From contig JAIXWF010000003.1 of the NCBI GenBank assembly GCA_027482185.1, positions 124,001 to 188,000 of the forward strand: DNA of 64,000 nucleotides. The letters are read 5' to 3'. This document shows positions 1 through 8,155 of the stretch, piece after piece. The notes beneath the pieces are model-generated. The model saw only the letters and a list, made by a program, of their open reading frames with translations, did no database searches and was not told where the DNA came from. Origin of the DNA: Opitutaceae bacterium. Its GTDB lineage: Bacteria; Verrucomicrobiota; Verrucomicrobiia; Opitutales; Opitutaceae. The position numbers and the translations under genes were made by a program. The stretch's first letter is position 1. Every line of letters starts with the position of its first letter.

Positions 1-141
1 GCCGCCACCGCCGCGTCCCTCGCGATCGACGCCAACGTCCCCGTGCAAAAAGTCGACTACCCCACCCTCCGCACCCGCCTCCTGCAGGACAAACAGATCC
101 TCGCCTGGACCCCGCCCCCCGCCCCTCCCGCGAAGAAGTAA
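1..141 (+). CDS. 3' end of an unidentified protein (partial)
   Basis: Frame 1 is open from the window edge to a TAA at 139-141 and encodes the last 46 residues of a protein ending in a Pro/Ala-rich tail (..WTPPPAPPAKK). No family is recognisable from this piece. It is followed by a strong hairpin at 184-212 that would end its transcript, and then by tRNA-His, so it belongs to the flanking chromosome rather than to the integrated element. Confidence 0.6.
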   Translation, partial: AATAASLAIDANVPVQKVDYPTLRTRLLQDKQILAWTPPPAPPAKK

Positions 142-183
142 GCCCCGCCGCTGGCCCAACTCCAAACTCCGAACCCCAAACTC

Positions 184-212
184 CCCTGTGTCGCGCCGAG
201 CGCGACACAGGG
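184..212 (+). terminator. Perfect 13-bp hairpin, probable terminator
   Basis: CCCTGTGTCGCGC (184-196), a 3-base loop CGA, and its exact reverse complement (200-212) form a very stable hairpin 43 bases after the stop of the upstream gene and about 50 bases before tRNA-His. There is no clear T-run after it, so it is not a textbook intrinsic terminator, but its position between two transcription units supports that role. Confidence 0.55.
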
Positions 213-260
213 ATTGACAGCCGCAAACCCGTTCGCGAACGTCCGCGTCCCTCACTTTAC

Positions 261-338
261 GGCGGTCATAGCTCAGTTGGTTAGAGCACAAGATTGTGGA
301 TCTTGGGGTCGCGGGTTCGAGTCCCGTTGGCCGCCCCA
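261..338 (+). tRNA. tRNA-His (anticodon GTG)
   Basis: A full cloverleaf is visible: acceptor stem 262-268 with 328-334, anticodon stem CAAGA/TCTTG (289-293/301-305) around loop TTGTGGA with anticodon GTG at 296-298, and T arm GCGGG-TTCGAGT-CCCGT (311-327). The extra 5' G at 261 pairs with C335, the hallmark of tRNA-His (G-1:C73), and CCA is encoded at 336-338. The integrase gene begins 72 bases downstream, so the 3' end of this gene is the likely attachment site of the integrated element. Confidence 0.97.
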
Positions 339-410
339 TCTAACTCTCACGAAATGTGAAAGTTACGATTAAGTCGAAGCTAGGTTGCCAGTTGACGTGG
401 CAACCTACTC
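339..410. repeat. Two inverted repeats between tRNA-His and integrase
   Basis: The first is TAACTCTCAC (341-350), a 5-base spacer, and GTGAAAGTTA (356-365), 9 of 10 pairs matching. The second is AGGTTGCCA (382-390), a 7-base spacer, and TGGCAACCT (398-406), a perfect 9-bp stem ending just before the integrase ATG. They lie where integrase arm sites, an operator of the integrase promoter, or att-flanking sites would be expected. The function is inferred only from position. Confidence 0.5.
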
Positions 411-1622
411 ATGAATCAGACAGGGTTCGCCGTCAGCAAGTTCGTTAATCGAAACGGGATCATCTCTTGGCGCGTTGCCGGATGGCTCCACGGAGTTCGC
501 ATCCGGAAGAACTTCAAAACGCGGGAGGAAGCAGGGGCCGAAAAGTCCGCGCTTGAAATGAAAGCGCTCCATGCGGAATCCGGCCTCCGGGCTGCCGCTA
601 CGAGCCTAAGCAACGAACAGCTTCGCGAAGCCGAAGCCGTGTACCGGCGCCTCGAGGGCCGCACCCGTTCATTGGCCTTCTATCTGGATTTCGCCCTGAG
701 CAACTACCGCGATCCGGCGCAGGACATGCCGGTGGCAGACGCCACCCGGGAGTACCTTGCGCTGCGGCAAGCGGACCACGAACAGGGTCACCTATCGCAT
801 CGCCAGTTCACTTCTTTTCGCTGCGAGTTCCGCGCCCTCAATGTCGCCTTTGCCGGCAAGACGGTCTCGGAACTCACGGCCGCCGCACTCACGGAGTTCT
901 TCAAGCGCGGAAATGCGTCGCGAAAAACCTACAACAACCGCCGCGGTCTGCTGAGCGCCTTCCTCAAGTACGGCGTGCTGAAGGATTGGGTGGCGGAAAA
1001 CGTGATCGTCAAAGTGCCCCATTTCCGCGGAGTGGGGCATCGGCGCGGCTCGGCGCCGACGCTGAACGCAAAGCAATGCGCCGACATCATGACCTGGGCG
1101 GAGGAGAACCACGGCGGGGCGCTCGTTCCGTTCATCGCCCTGTGCCTGTTCGCGGGCATCCGGCCCGACCTTTACGAAGGCGAAATTTCCAAACTGAAAG
1201 CCGCGGACGTGCGGCTGGATACGGGCGTGATCCTGATCGAGCCCGACGTCTCGAAAGTTCGGATGAAGCGCAGTGTCGCGATCCAACCCAATCTGGCGGC
1301 TTGGCTGCGCGCCTACCCGCTCGATCAATTCCCGATCATGCCGCGAGGATTTCGGCGGCTGCGGCTCAAATTCCGCAAGCAATTCGACCTGTCGCACGAC
1401 ATCCTCCGGCACACCTTTATTTCGATGCACGTCGGAAAGTATCGCTCGCTCGGGGAAGCCGCCCTGCAGGCCGGCAATTCCGAGAGCATCATCCGCAAGC
1501 ACTACCTCGACCTGAAGAGCACCGCGGAGGCGGAGGAATTCTTCGGCATCATGCCGCAACGTAGCGCCGCACCCGAAGCCGCTCCCCTCGCTGCCGCTCA
1601 GACGGTTGACGTCGCCGCCTAA
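411..1622 (+). CDS. Tyrosine-recombinase integrase
   Basis: 403 residues. It would integrate and excise the element at the adjacent tRNA-His. An N-terminal arm-type region (about 8-55, basic, ISWRVAGWLHGVRIRK) precedes a SAM-like core-binding part (about 125-210) and a C-terminal catalytic domain. In the catalytic part I see the first Arg in 'FAGIRP' (about 245), a Lys-rich beta region (SKVRMKR), the box 'DILRHTF' in place of HxLRHT (first His position occupied by Asp), and the nucleophile region 'RKHYLDL' near residue 365. The start ATG lies directly after an inverted repeat. A three-base gap separates the stop from the excisionase-like gene. The family assignment is solid. The att site assignment is from position only. 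Confidence 0.9.
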   Translation: MNQTGFAVSKFVNRNGIISWRVAGWLHGVRIRKNFKTREEAGAEKSALEMKALHAESGLRAAATSLSNEQLREAEAVYRRLEGRTRSLAFYLDFALSNYRDPAQDMPVADATREYLALRQADHEQGHLSHRQFTSFRCEFRALNVAFAGKTVSELTAAALTEFFKRGNASRKTYNNRRGLLSAFLKYGVLKDWVAENVIVKVPHFRGVGHRRGSAPTLNAKQCADIMTWAEENHGGALVPFIALCLFAGIRPDLYEGEISKLKAADVRLDTGVILIEPDVSKVRMKRSVAIQPNLAAWLRAYPLDQFPIMPRGFRRLRLKFRKQFDLSHDILRHTFISMHVGKYRSLGEAALQAGNSESIIRKHYLDLKSTAEAEEFFGIMPQRSAAPEAAPLAAAQTVDVAA

Positions 1623-1624
1623 CC

Positions 1625-1855
1625 ATGAACTCGAACCTTTCTTCTTCTCCCGGCCGGAGCCAGCTCATCGACATCGTCGCCCTGCGCACCTGCGGCATCT
1701 TCCCCGTCGGCAAAGAACCGTCGATCCGAACCCTGCGCCAGTGGACGAAGCTGCGCCGCATCCCGCACCACAAGGTCGGCCACTTCGTCTATTTCGACGC
1801 CACCGAGGTCGACATTCACATCCGCACGAAACTCAAGGTGCCCGCCCGCGGCTGA
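1625..1855 (+). CDS. Excisionase-like small HTH protein
   Basis: 76 residues, starting two bases after the integrase stop, so probably cotranscribed. The central part 'PSIRTLRQWTKLRRIPHHKVGHFVYFDATEVDIHI' has the pattern of MerR/Xis winged-helix proteins: a helix-turn-helix with the recognition part 'LRQW..LRRIP', then a wing and an aromatic 'VYF'. Such proteins bend DNA at att sites and set the direction of integrase action, or act as small regulators. There is no other domain. The precise role as excisionase is inferred from linkage to the integrase. Confidence 0.65.
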   Translation: MNSNLSSSPGRSQLIDIVALRTCGIFPVGKEPSIRTLRQWTKLRRIPHHKVGHFVYFDATEVDIHIRTKLKVPARG

Positions 1856-1902
1856 GCGGGCGAAGGCCCAATCCGGCGCGGGGCCGATCCGCCCCGCGCC
1901 GC

Positions 1903-2607
1903 TCAATTCACGGATGGATCGCGCGGCCGCGACGCCGACGCGGCCAACGCCCGCGCGCGGACTTCGTCGACGAATGCCGTGATCGACCGCAGTTCCGCCA
2001 ACGCCAGTTGCGCGGCCGAGGGCGACCATTGCCGCCACACCGGGCGTTCACGCGCCAGCGAACGGCCGACGGCCCGCAGCTCGCGCATCAGCCGAAAGGC
2101 GGCGACCGAGGCATCTGCGGACCGACGGGGCGCTGCCTCCGGGCGGGTCGCGACGTGCATGCGCACGCGGCTCCGCAGCGCCGAGGTCGAAAGCCGTTCC
2201 CGTTCGGCCAGAGCCAGCCAGCGTTCGATTTCCGCCGGCTCGGAGAACGCGAGCCCAACCTCACAGTGGTGGGACCAACTCAAAGTGTCATGGCGACATG
2301 ACACTGGGATACGGCTGCAAACCATCTTGGCGTTGCGGAGGGTGCCGGCATCGAGCCCCGCCGCTTCAGCGCACTCCGCGATCAGTCCGCGACCTCGACC
2401 GCCGCCATAGGCGAGCGCATCCCCCAGCCATGCGGTCAAAGTCTGCCGCGCCCCGGTAGCGGTACGGGTCAATCCTGCAACGCAGGAGACCAGGTGCCGC
2501 CACGCTTCGTTCTCCAACTGCGGGGCCAGCGCCAGGCCCAAGCGCGTGGCCCGGCTGATTCCGGCGGCAGGCAAGGACGCCAGCAGATGCTCGATCTCAG
2601 TTTGCAT
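1903..2607 (-). CDS. Hypothetical protein of the mobile element, possible DNA-binding
   Basis: 234 residues on the minus strand. The middle segment (about 95-150) reads 'AGLDAGTLRNAKMVC..LSWSHHCEVGLAF.EPAEIERWLALAERERLSTSALRSRV', a pattern I associate with helix-rich proteins of plasmids and integrated elements that resemble a partition/regulatory HTH module. No catalytic motif is visible. It overlaps the preceding gene (2597-3013) by 11 bases, so the two are translationally coupled. The pair runs opposite to the neighbouring genes, with the 3' end facing the excisionase-like gene. It could regulate the element's transfer genes. The function is not established. Confidence 0.6.
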   Translation of the reverse strand: MQTEIEHLLASLPAAGISRATRLGLALAPQLENEAWRHLVSCVAGLTRTATGARQTLTAWLGDALAYGGGRGRGLIAECAEAAGLDAGTLRNAKMVCSRIPVSCRHDTLSWSHHCEVGLAFSEPAEIERWLALAERERLSTSALRSRVRMHVATRPEAAPRRSADASVAAFRLMRELRAVGRSLARERPVWRQWSPSAAQLALAELRSITAFVDEVRARALAASASRPRDPSVN

Positions 2608-3013
2608 CGGTGACCTGCATCGCGCGCGGCGGCAGTCCGAGCCGGCGCTGAAGTTTCAGTACATGCTGCCGGAAACCTTCGGGCGTGAGTCCGTGCTTTC
2701 GCGCGTAGTCACGCAGGCTGGTTAGATCGAACTCCGCTACGCCGGTTGCGTAGACCAAAACGTCCACGGCCAGATCGCGGTTCCGGGCTCCGGCCAATTC
2801 ATAGACGAGATCACGCACGGCCCGCAGCGCCGCGCCCGATTCATCGCGGGCGTCCGCGGCCAGCGCTGCGCGTAGTTCGTCGATCACTCCGCTGGCGGTG
2901 CACTCGCGGATCACCTCGGCGACCGCCTCGCCAGCAATCCGGTCCTCCGCACGACAACGGTCTGCGCGCCAATCGGCACGAGGAGATTCAGGGCTTCGAT
3001 ACAGACCGGACAT
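2597..3013 (-). CDS. Small hypothetical protein with C-terminal HTH-like segment
   Basis: 138 residues. Residues 1-60 are charged and helical. The last 40 residues (..LTSLRDYARKHGLTPEGFRQHVLKLQRRLGLPP..) have the spacing of a helix-turn-helix. No family name can be given. It is first in a two-gene minus-strand unit and overlaps the next gene. The region upstream (3014-3210) separates it from the divergent gene at 3211 and would hold both promoters. Confidence 0.55.
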   Translation of the reverse strand: MSGLYRSPESPRADWRADRCRAEDRIAGEAVAEVIRECTASGVIDELRAALAADARDESGAALRAVRDLVYELAGARNRDLAVDVLVYATGVAEFDLTSLRDYARKHGLTPEGFRQHVLKLQRRLGLPPRAMQVTDAN

Positions 3014-3210
3014 GACGCTATGCCGGCCATCATGCGCGGGCAGATGCCTCCGAGTGAAGGGCGCGCGGCGAACACGCTGGCGCTTCGGTGTTCGCCGGTT
3101 CCCGTTGCCCCACAGTTCACCACCACGAAAACGCCGACCGCGCCCGCCTCACCCGGCTTGTCACCGGTGATATAATTGAGTCCGAGCAACACGCCGCCGC
3201 CCAAAACGGA

Positions 3211-4122
3211 ATGAAACCACGTCCCGCCGCACCCTACTGGCCCACCGTCCTGATCGACTGGTGCGTGATTCAGGCCTTGGGCAAAGCCGGCTGGCCGGAG
3301 CAACTGGGCCCCCGCGGTGATTTGCAGGCCGCCTTCGTTTCGGAGGTTAGCGGCTACGTGAAGTTTCGCGTCCTCGACCTCCGGGAGGCGCAGGCGGAAG
3401 CGCTGATCCGTTCCACCGTCGAATCGGTCTACGCCGAATTGGGCGGCAGCACCTTCCTCACCGCCAAGACCGCGGCCGACTTTGCCCAGTCGGAATTTTT
3501 GTCGGCCCTCGGCCGCAGCTCCCGGTACCGCAACGGCGTCCTGCAAATGACCGCCGAACCCTTGCGTCTGCGGGCACGGATGCACGAGCGCGACCTCGAA
3601 TTGGAATCCTGCCAGCGCCCGCTTGCCGCCATGGCCTTCAACGCGGCACACCAAGCGGCCTTCGCCTATTGGCGCGAAGTCTCAGCCTGCCGGCTCCCCG
3701 AGGGCTCTTTCGCGCACGTGCCGGAATCCGGCGCCATCGCCGCCCTGCGCGCGCGCTTCGATATCTGGTGGGCCTTGTTTCTTCATTCGCTCCGGTCCGT
3801 CCTTCGCGAAACCAATCCGTCATACGCGCACCTGCTGCAGGCGCTACCGCACCTTCGCGCCGACGCCGCCCGGCCCGGGCAAAAACTTGTCCTTACCGCC
3901 CTCGTCCAGCAGTGGCGCGAGACCCATGCTGCCCGCTACGGTTTGTTGAAGGACATCCATTTCCCCGTCGTGGAGCAGCGTGCCTTTGTGAAGTTCCGCC
4001 AGGTGCAGTCGTGGTTCGATCTTCACGCCCCGCAGTACGACCCCGACGCCGCCACCGCGGCCCTGTACACTGCGCTCGGTCGGATGCCGCCGGCTTCGCG
4101 GCAGGCCTACTGGAACAACTGA
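3211..4122 (+). CDS. Hypothetical protein of the mobile element
   Basis: 303 residues from the ATG at 3211; an upstream in-frame extension to 3088 lacks coding character. The sequence is mostly helical, rich in Ala, Arg and Leu, with no signal peptide, membrane segment or recognisable catalytic motif. Its place 100 bases before the relaxase gene on the same strand suggests a mobilization accessory role, but nothing in the protein shows it. No function is assigned. Confidence 0.6.
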   Translation: MKPRPAAPYWPTVLIDWCVIQALGKAGWPEQLGPRGDLQAAFVSEVSGYVKFRVLDLREAQAEALIRSTVESVYAELGGSTFLTAKTAADFAQSEFLSALGRSSRYRNGVLQMTAEPLRLRARMHERDLELESCQRPLAAMAFNAAHQAAFAYWREVSACRLPEGSFAHVPESGAIAALRARFDIWWALFLHSLRSVLRETNPSYAHLLQALPHLRADAARPGQKLVLTALVQQWRETHAARYGLLKDIHFPVVEQRAFVKFRQVQSWFDLHAPQYDPDAATAALYTALGRMPPASRQAYWNN

Positions 4123-4159
4123 GCGGCACCACCGGCCCAAGATCCTTGGGCGGCGCCGT

Positions 4160-4186
4160 TTAACACGACGGGGGGCGCGGTGTTAA
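4160..4186. promoter_or_regulatory. Inverted repeat upstream of the relaxase gene (operator or oriT candidate)
   Basis: TTAACAC (4160-4166) and GTGTTAA (4180-4186) flank a 13-base G-rich spacer, 41 bases before the relaxase start codon. Inverted repeats in this position are typical of relaxase operators and of oriT nic regions. No nic consensus can be recognised by eye. Confidence 0.35.
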
Positions 4187-4226
4187 TCCCCCGGCCTTGG
4201 TTGCAGCGGCTTGCACGGGCAAATTT

Positions 4227-7112
4227 ATGCCCGTGTTCACGATGGCGAAACTGCGCGACGGCTCGACTTACCTCGAGGGCCATCTCACCGCGAACGACTA
4301 CTACGCGGAAAAAGAATCCGTCACCGGCCGCTGGGTGGGGCAAGCGGCCAAACGCCTCGGGCTTGCCGGCCGCGACATCTCCGCCGGCGACGAAGCCTTC
4401 GAACGCCTGCGCCGCAATCGGCATCCGCTCACCGGCCGACGCCTGACCGCCCGCACCGGCGCCGGGCGGATCGCCTTTCTCGATTTTCAGTGTTCGGCGC
4501 CGAAGAGCGTCTCGCTCCTCGCGGTCACGTTCGGCGACGAACGGCTGCGGCACGCACACCACGAGTCGGTCAGCGTAGCTTTCGCCGAGTTGGAGCGCTT
4601 CTCGGCCCGACGGGTACGCGGCGGCGAAGCCGCATGGTCGGAGCAAATCGCGTATACGGGCAATCTCTGCGCCGCCCGCTTCGAGCACGATGCGTCACGG
4701 GCCCTCGATGCCCAGCTGCACACTCACCTCGTGACGGCCAACGCCACCTTCGACGCCAAGGCCGACCGTTGGTTTGCGCTCACCGAGCGGGAAATGCTCT
4801 CGGCCATCCGCTATGCCGGCAAAGTTTACCAAAACGAACTCGCCCACCGCGTGCTCGCCGCCGGCTACCGAATCGAGGAGGCCCGCAACGAACGCGGCGA
4901 AATCGAGGGCTTCGAGGTCGCCGGTGTCACGGCCGCGGACCGAACCATCGCTTCGAAGCGTCGTGCCCAGATCGAACGGGAAATCTCCGCCTTCGAAAAA
5001 CGATATGGCCGTGCGCCTACGACCAAGGAGATCCACGGCATCACCACCCGGACGCGCAGCCGCAAACTGACCGAGATCACCACCGCCGCGGTGCGAAGCC
5101 GGCAAAGGGCGGACTTTTCGCCGGATCGGATTACTGCCCTGGAATCACTGGTCGCATCCGCACGCATCGCCGGCCCGCGCCCCGCAACCTCCAACGCCGA
5201 GCAAAACTCCCTGCACGCGGCCCGCGACCATCTCTTCGAACGCGCCAGCGTGCACCGGGGCCACGAGATCATCGCCGAGGCCCTCAACCAAAGCCTCGGC
5301 GCCGCCTCCCTTGATGACCTGAAAGCGACATTGGCTACCGGTGATGCCACTGACTGCGTATCCCTGAAAACAGGCCCCGACTGCCTGCGCACCGAATACG
5401 CCACGCGGGCCGGACTCCGGCAGGAGTTGGACGCCATCGGCGCGGTCAATGCGGGACGTGCGGCCTGCGTCCCGCTCGGATGGACGGCATTTGCCCCGGA
5501 TCCACGGCTGTCGGCCGACCAACGCCAAGTGGTCCAAACCCTCCTCGCCTCCACCGACCGCATCTGCGCCCTGCGCGGAATCGCCGGTACCGGCAAAACC
5601 TTCGCCCTGCAGGAATTCCGCCGGGGCCTCGTCGCCTCGGGCCGGACCGTTGTCGCCTGCGCGCCGACGACCTCGGCAGCGGAGGTCCTGCGTGCCGACG
5701 GTTTCGCGGGCGCCACCACGTTGGCCGATCTGCTGAAGAACGCGGAGCCGTTGCCCGGACGCGGTCTGCGCTACGCAACGTTGATCGTCGACGAAGCCGG
5801 GATCGCCGGAACCCGCCAGGGAGCGGAACTCATCGCGCTCGTTCAGCGCCACGACGCGCGTCTCATTTTGGTCGGCGACTCCCGCCAGCACTCGGGCGTC
5901 GAGGCCGGCGACTTCCTCTCGATCCTCGAACGGCACTCGCGGTTGCGGACCTGCGAGTTGACCGACATCCGCCGGCAGACGGCGCAGGCCTACCGCGCGG
6001 CAGTGAAACTCATGGCTCAGGGCCAAGCCCGCACCGGCCTCGAAGCCGTCGACCGGCTCGGCTGGATCAACGCGGCGGGCGCGGACTACATCCGGCGCGC
6101 CGCCGATCACTACGTCGCCAGCACTGTCGCCAAACGCGACGTGATGCTGGTCGCACCGACCTGGGAGGAGATCGACCGGCTGACCGACGCCGTGCGCCAC
6201 GGCCTCAAGGCCCACGGCCTGCTAGGGACAGGTCACGCCGTCACCGTCGCGGCCCCGCTCGCTTGGACGAAGGCCCAAGCCGCCAAAACTCCCAACTACC
6301 GACCGGGCTATCTCCTCACGCTGCACCGGGCTTTGCCGGAGGCCGACCTGCCGGCCGGCACGACCGTCGAAGTCGAAGCGGTGCAGCGTGGCCGGCTGGT
6401 GATCCGCGACCGCAATGGCCGGGTGGCGACCGTTGCTCCCGCCCGCCGAGCCGAGGCATGGACGGTCGCCGCACCGCGAACAATTGAATTGGCCCCGGGC
6501 GATCGCGTCTTGATTCGCCAGAACCATCGCGCGGCCGGGTTGATCAACGGCACCGTGCTCACCCTTGAAGCGCGCCAGCCCTCCGGAGATTGGCTCGCTC
6601 GCGACGCATCGGGCGCGACCCGAGAAATCCCCGCGGATTTTCGCGCCTTCACCCACGGCTACGCAGTGACGTCGCACAAATCACAGGGCCGGACCTGCGA
6701 TGAGGTGATCGTCTGCGCCGCGCGGCTCGATGCCAAAGCCGCCTACGTTGCCTTCTCCCGCGCGCGGCACCTCGCGGCCGGCTACACGCCGGACAAGGCG
6801 GTGCTCTTCGGCGCCTTGCCCGAAACGAATCCGCCCCGCCCGGCGGCACTCGACGTCATGACGCCGTCGCGTCGGCGCCGGCTGCACTGGACGCATCGCG
6901 TCGTGGCCCGATTCCGCGAGCTCTTCACCGCCGTCGCTCCGCGAATCGAGGGAATCGCCCCCACCCCAACCATCGCGCCTGCCCAATCCATCGGGTCCAC
7001 GGTGAGGCCGCGGCTGCCCCTCGCGCCCAAGCCCCGCCTAGACACTCCCGTCCGATCCTTTTCACCCACCCTCCACTCCGCTGACCAACCCCGCCTGCGG
7101 ATCGGTTTCTGA
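4227..7112 (+). CDS. MobF-type conjugative relaxase with helicase domain (TrwC/TraA-like)
   Basis: 961 residues from the ATG at 4227 (a TTG at 4197 is also possible). The N-terminal relaxase domain (about 1-290) has the family start 'AKLRDGSTYLEGHLTANDYYAE' region and the metal-binding His motif 'LHTHLVTANAT' at about 163-174. The C-terminal half is a superfamily 1 helicase: Walker A 'GIAGTGKT' near 451, Walker B 'LIVDEAG' near 520, 'GDSRQHSGVEAGD', and the late motif 'GYAVTSHKSQG'. Such proteins nick oriT, stay covalently bound to the strand and unwind it for transfer. A full-length copy indicates that the element is or was mobilizable. No T4SS or coupling-protein gene is in the window. Confidence 0.92.
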   Translation: MPVFTMAKLRDGSTYLEGHLTANDYYAEKESVTGRWVGQAAKRLGLAGRDISAGDEAFERLRRNRHPLTGRRLTARTGAGRIAFLDFQCSAPKSVSLLAVTFGDERLRHAHHESVSVAFAELERFSARRVRGGEAAWSEQIAYTGNLCAARFEHDASRALDAQLHTHLVTANATFDAKADRWFALTEREMLSAIRYAGKVYQNELAHRVLAAGYRIEEARNERGEIEGFEVAGVTAADRTIASKRRAQIEREISAFEKRYGRAPTTKEIHGITTRTRSRKLTEITTAAVRSRQRADFSPDRITALESLVASARIAGPRPATSNAEQNSLHAARDHLFERASVHRGHEIIAEALNQSLGAASLDDLKATLATGDATDCVSLKTGPDCLRTEYATRAGLRQELDAIGAVNAGRAACVPLGWTAFAPDPRLSADQRQVVQTLLASTDRICALRGIAGTGKTFALQEFRRGLVASGRTVVACAPTTSAAEVLRADGFAGATTLADLLKNAEPLPGRGLRYATLIVDEAGIAGTRQGAELIALVQRHDARLILVGDSRQHSGVEAGDFLSILERHSRLRTCELTDIRRQTAQAYRAAVKLMAQGQARTGLEAVDRLGWINAAGADYIRRAADHYVASTVAKRDVMLVAPTWEEIDRLTDAVRHGLKAHGLLGTGHAVTVAAPLAWTKAQAAKTPNYRPGYLLTLHRALPEADLPAGTTVEVEAVQRGRLVIRDRNGRVATVAPARRAEAWTVAAPRTIELAPGDRVLIRQNHRAAGLINGTVLTLEARQPSGDWLARDASGATREIPADFRAFTHGYAVTSHKSQGRTCDEVIVCAARLDAKAAYVAFSRARHLAAGYTPDKAVLFGALPETNPPRPAALDVMTPSRRRRLHWTHRVVARFRELFTAVAPRIEGIAPTPTIAPAQSIGSTVRPRLPLAPKPRLDTPVRSFSPTLHSADQPRLRIGF

Positions 7113-7122
7113 TCTCACCACC

Positions 7123-7533
7123 ATGGCAATCGACTACTATCCGGGCACGGGACCGGACTCTTCATCCCGCAAATCATCCGGCGAACGCGCCTCTCCCTCC
7201 GATCCGGAGTGCTGTCAGGTCAATGACCGACATCGCACCTTGGTTCTCACCCAGCTCGACGGCTCCGTCGTTTCGTTCCCGCTGACGTGGCTCTACCGTT
7301 GGCAGTGGCAGCGCGAAGCCACGCAGGAGGTCCTGACCATCGCGCTGACCGAACACCAGGTCACCGTCTACGGCCACCACCTCGACCGCGTTTCGGACCA
7401 TCTCTGCAACCTCCGTGGCCTCCATCTCTACGCCAAGGACAACCGCTACCACAGCGTGACCTTAAGGGATTCGATTCGAATTTCCGCCATCACCATCACG
7501 CCCCACCCCAGATCGCCCGAACCAACCAATTGA
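7123..7533 (+). CDS. Small hypothetical protein after the relaxase
   Basis: 136 residues starting 10 bases after the relaxase stop. Residues 36-125 look like a compact beta-rich domain (SVVSFPLTWLYRWQW..EVLTIALTEHQVTVYGHHLDRVSDHLCNLRGLHLYAKDNRY). No family is recognised. The tight spacing suggests cotranscription with the relaxase. After its stop there are 286 bases without a gene, containing the repeats listed at 7734-7814. Confidence 0.6.
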   Translation: MAIDYYPGTGPDSSSRKSSGERASPSDPECCQVNDRHRTLVLTQLDGSVVSFPLTWLYRWQWQREATQEVLTIALTEHQVTVYGHHLDRVSDHLCNLRGLHLYAKDNRYHSVTLRDSIRISAITITPHPRSPEPTN

Positions 7534-7733
7534 TTCCCCCAGCCGTGAAAGGACCAAAACGAAGCATCCGCCCGATACGCTTCACCACTCCGACGACGGC
7601 ACCCGTACCCACGAATCAACTACCCGGCTGCAGCACCCATTTTTCCAATCTTGATGAACAGAGACGCAATATCCCTAACGCCGTTTGGGGCGTTCGGAAG
7701 CACCGCCGGTCGCGCAGTCGCGCGTCCAAAGTC

Positions 7734-7814
7734 GGTTCAAAGTTCACCGCATCCGATCGCGCCTCCGCGCGCGGAGTTTGAACCGGCTTGAACCACTTTG
7801 GACGACTTTGAACC
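7734..7814. promoter_or_regulatory. Phased TTTGAACC repeats upstream of the HTH-like/parA genes
   Basis: The octamer TTTGAACC occurs at 7777-7784 and 7807-7814, with a one-base variant CTTGAACC at 7787-7794. These starts are 10 and 20 bases apart, on the same face of the helix. The reverse complement GGTTCAAA sits at 7734-7741. The last copy ends six bases before the start codon at 7820. This is the layout of an operator or a partition site bound by a small DNA-binding protein, most simply autoregulation by the product of 7820-8155. Confidence 0.5.
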
Positions 7815-7819
7815 AACCG

Positions 7820-8155
7820 ATGCCGGGTAAACCGTTTCAGTCGAAACTCATTCCGCACACGGATTTCATCCGGGAGTGCCGCACCCGCGGCCTCGGTTAC
7901 CGGAAAATCGCCGCGGAGCTCCGCGTCCGGTTCGGCCTGCCCACCTCCCCGGCCAACATCTTTTCGTTCGTGAAGGTCCGCGCCCGACGCCGGCCGGTGT
8001 TCGCCCTGCCGAACCCGGAACCGGCCGCATCCGCGCCTCCGCGCCCGCTATCTGCGTCACCGCGTCCACCGGCGCGGCCCAGTCCCGCTCCGTCCAACTG
8101 GCTCAACTACGATCCCGCCCGACCGCTCGAAAAACTGCCACTCCCACCACCATGA
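7820..8155 (+). CDS. Small DNA-binding-like protein before parA
   Basis: 111 residues from the ATG at 7820. Residues 10-50 (DFIRECRTRGLGYRKIAAELRVRFGLPTSPANIFSFVKVRARRR) resemble an HTH of the kind found in small mobilization and partition proteins. The rest is a Pro/Ala-rich tail (about 55-111), probably disordered. The stop overlaps the start of the ATPase gene (ATGA), so the two are translationally coupled, as is usual for a partition pair or a mobilization regulator. The phased repeats just upstream are a plausible binding site. The role is inferred. Confidence 0.6.
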   Translation: MPGKPFQSKLIPHTDFIRECRTRGLGYRKIAAELRVRFGLPTSPANIFSFVKVRARRRPVFALPNPEPAASAPPRPLSASPRPPARPSPAPSNWLNYDPARPLEKLPLPPP

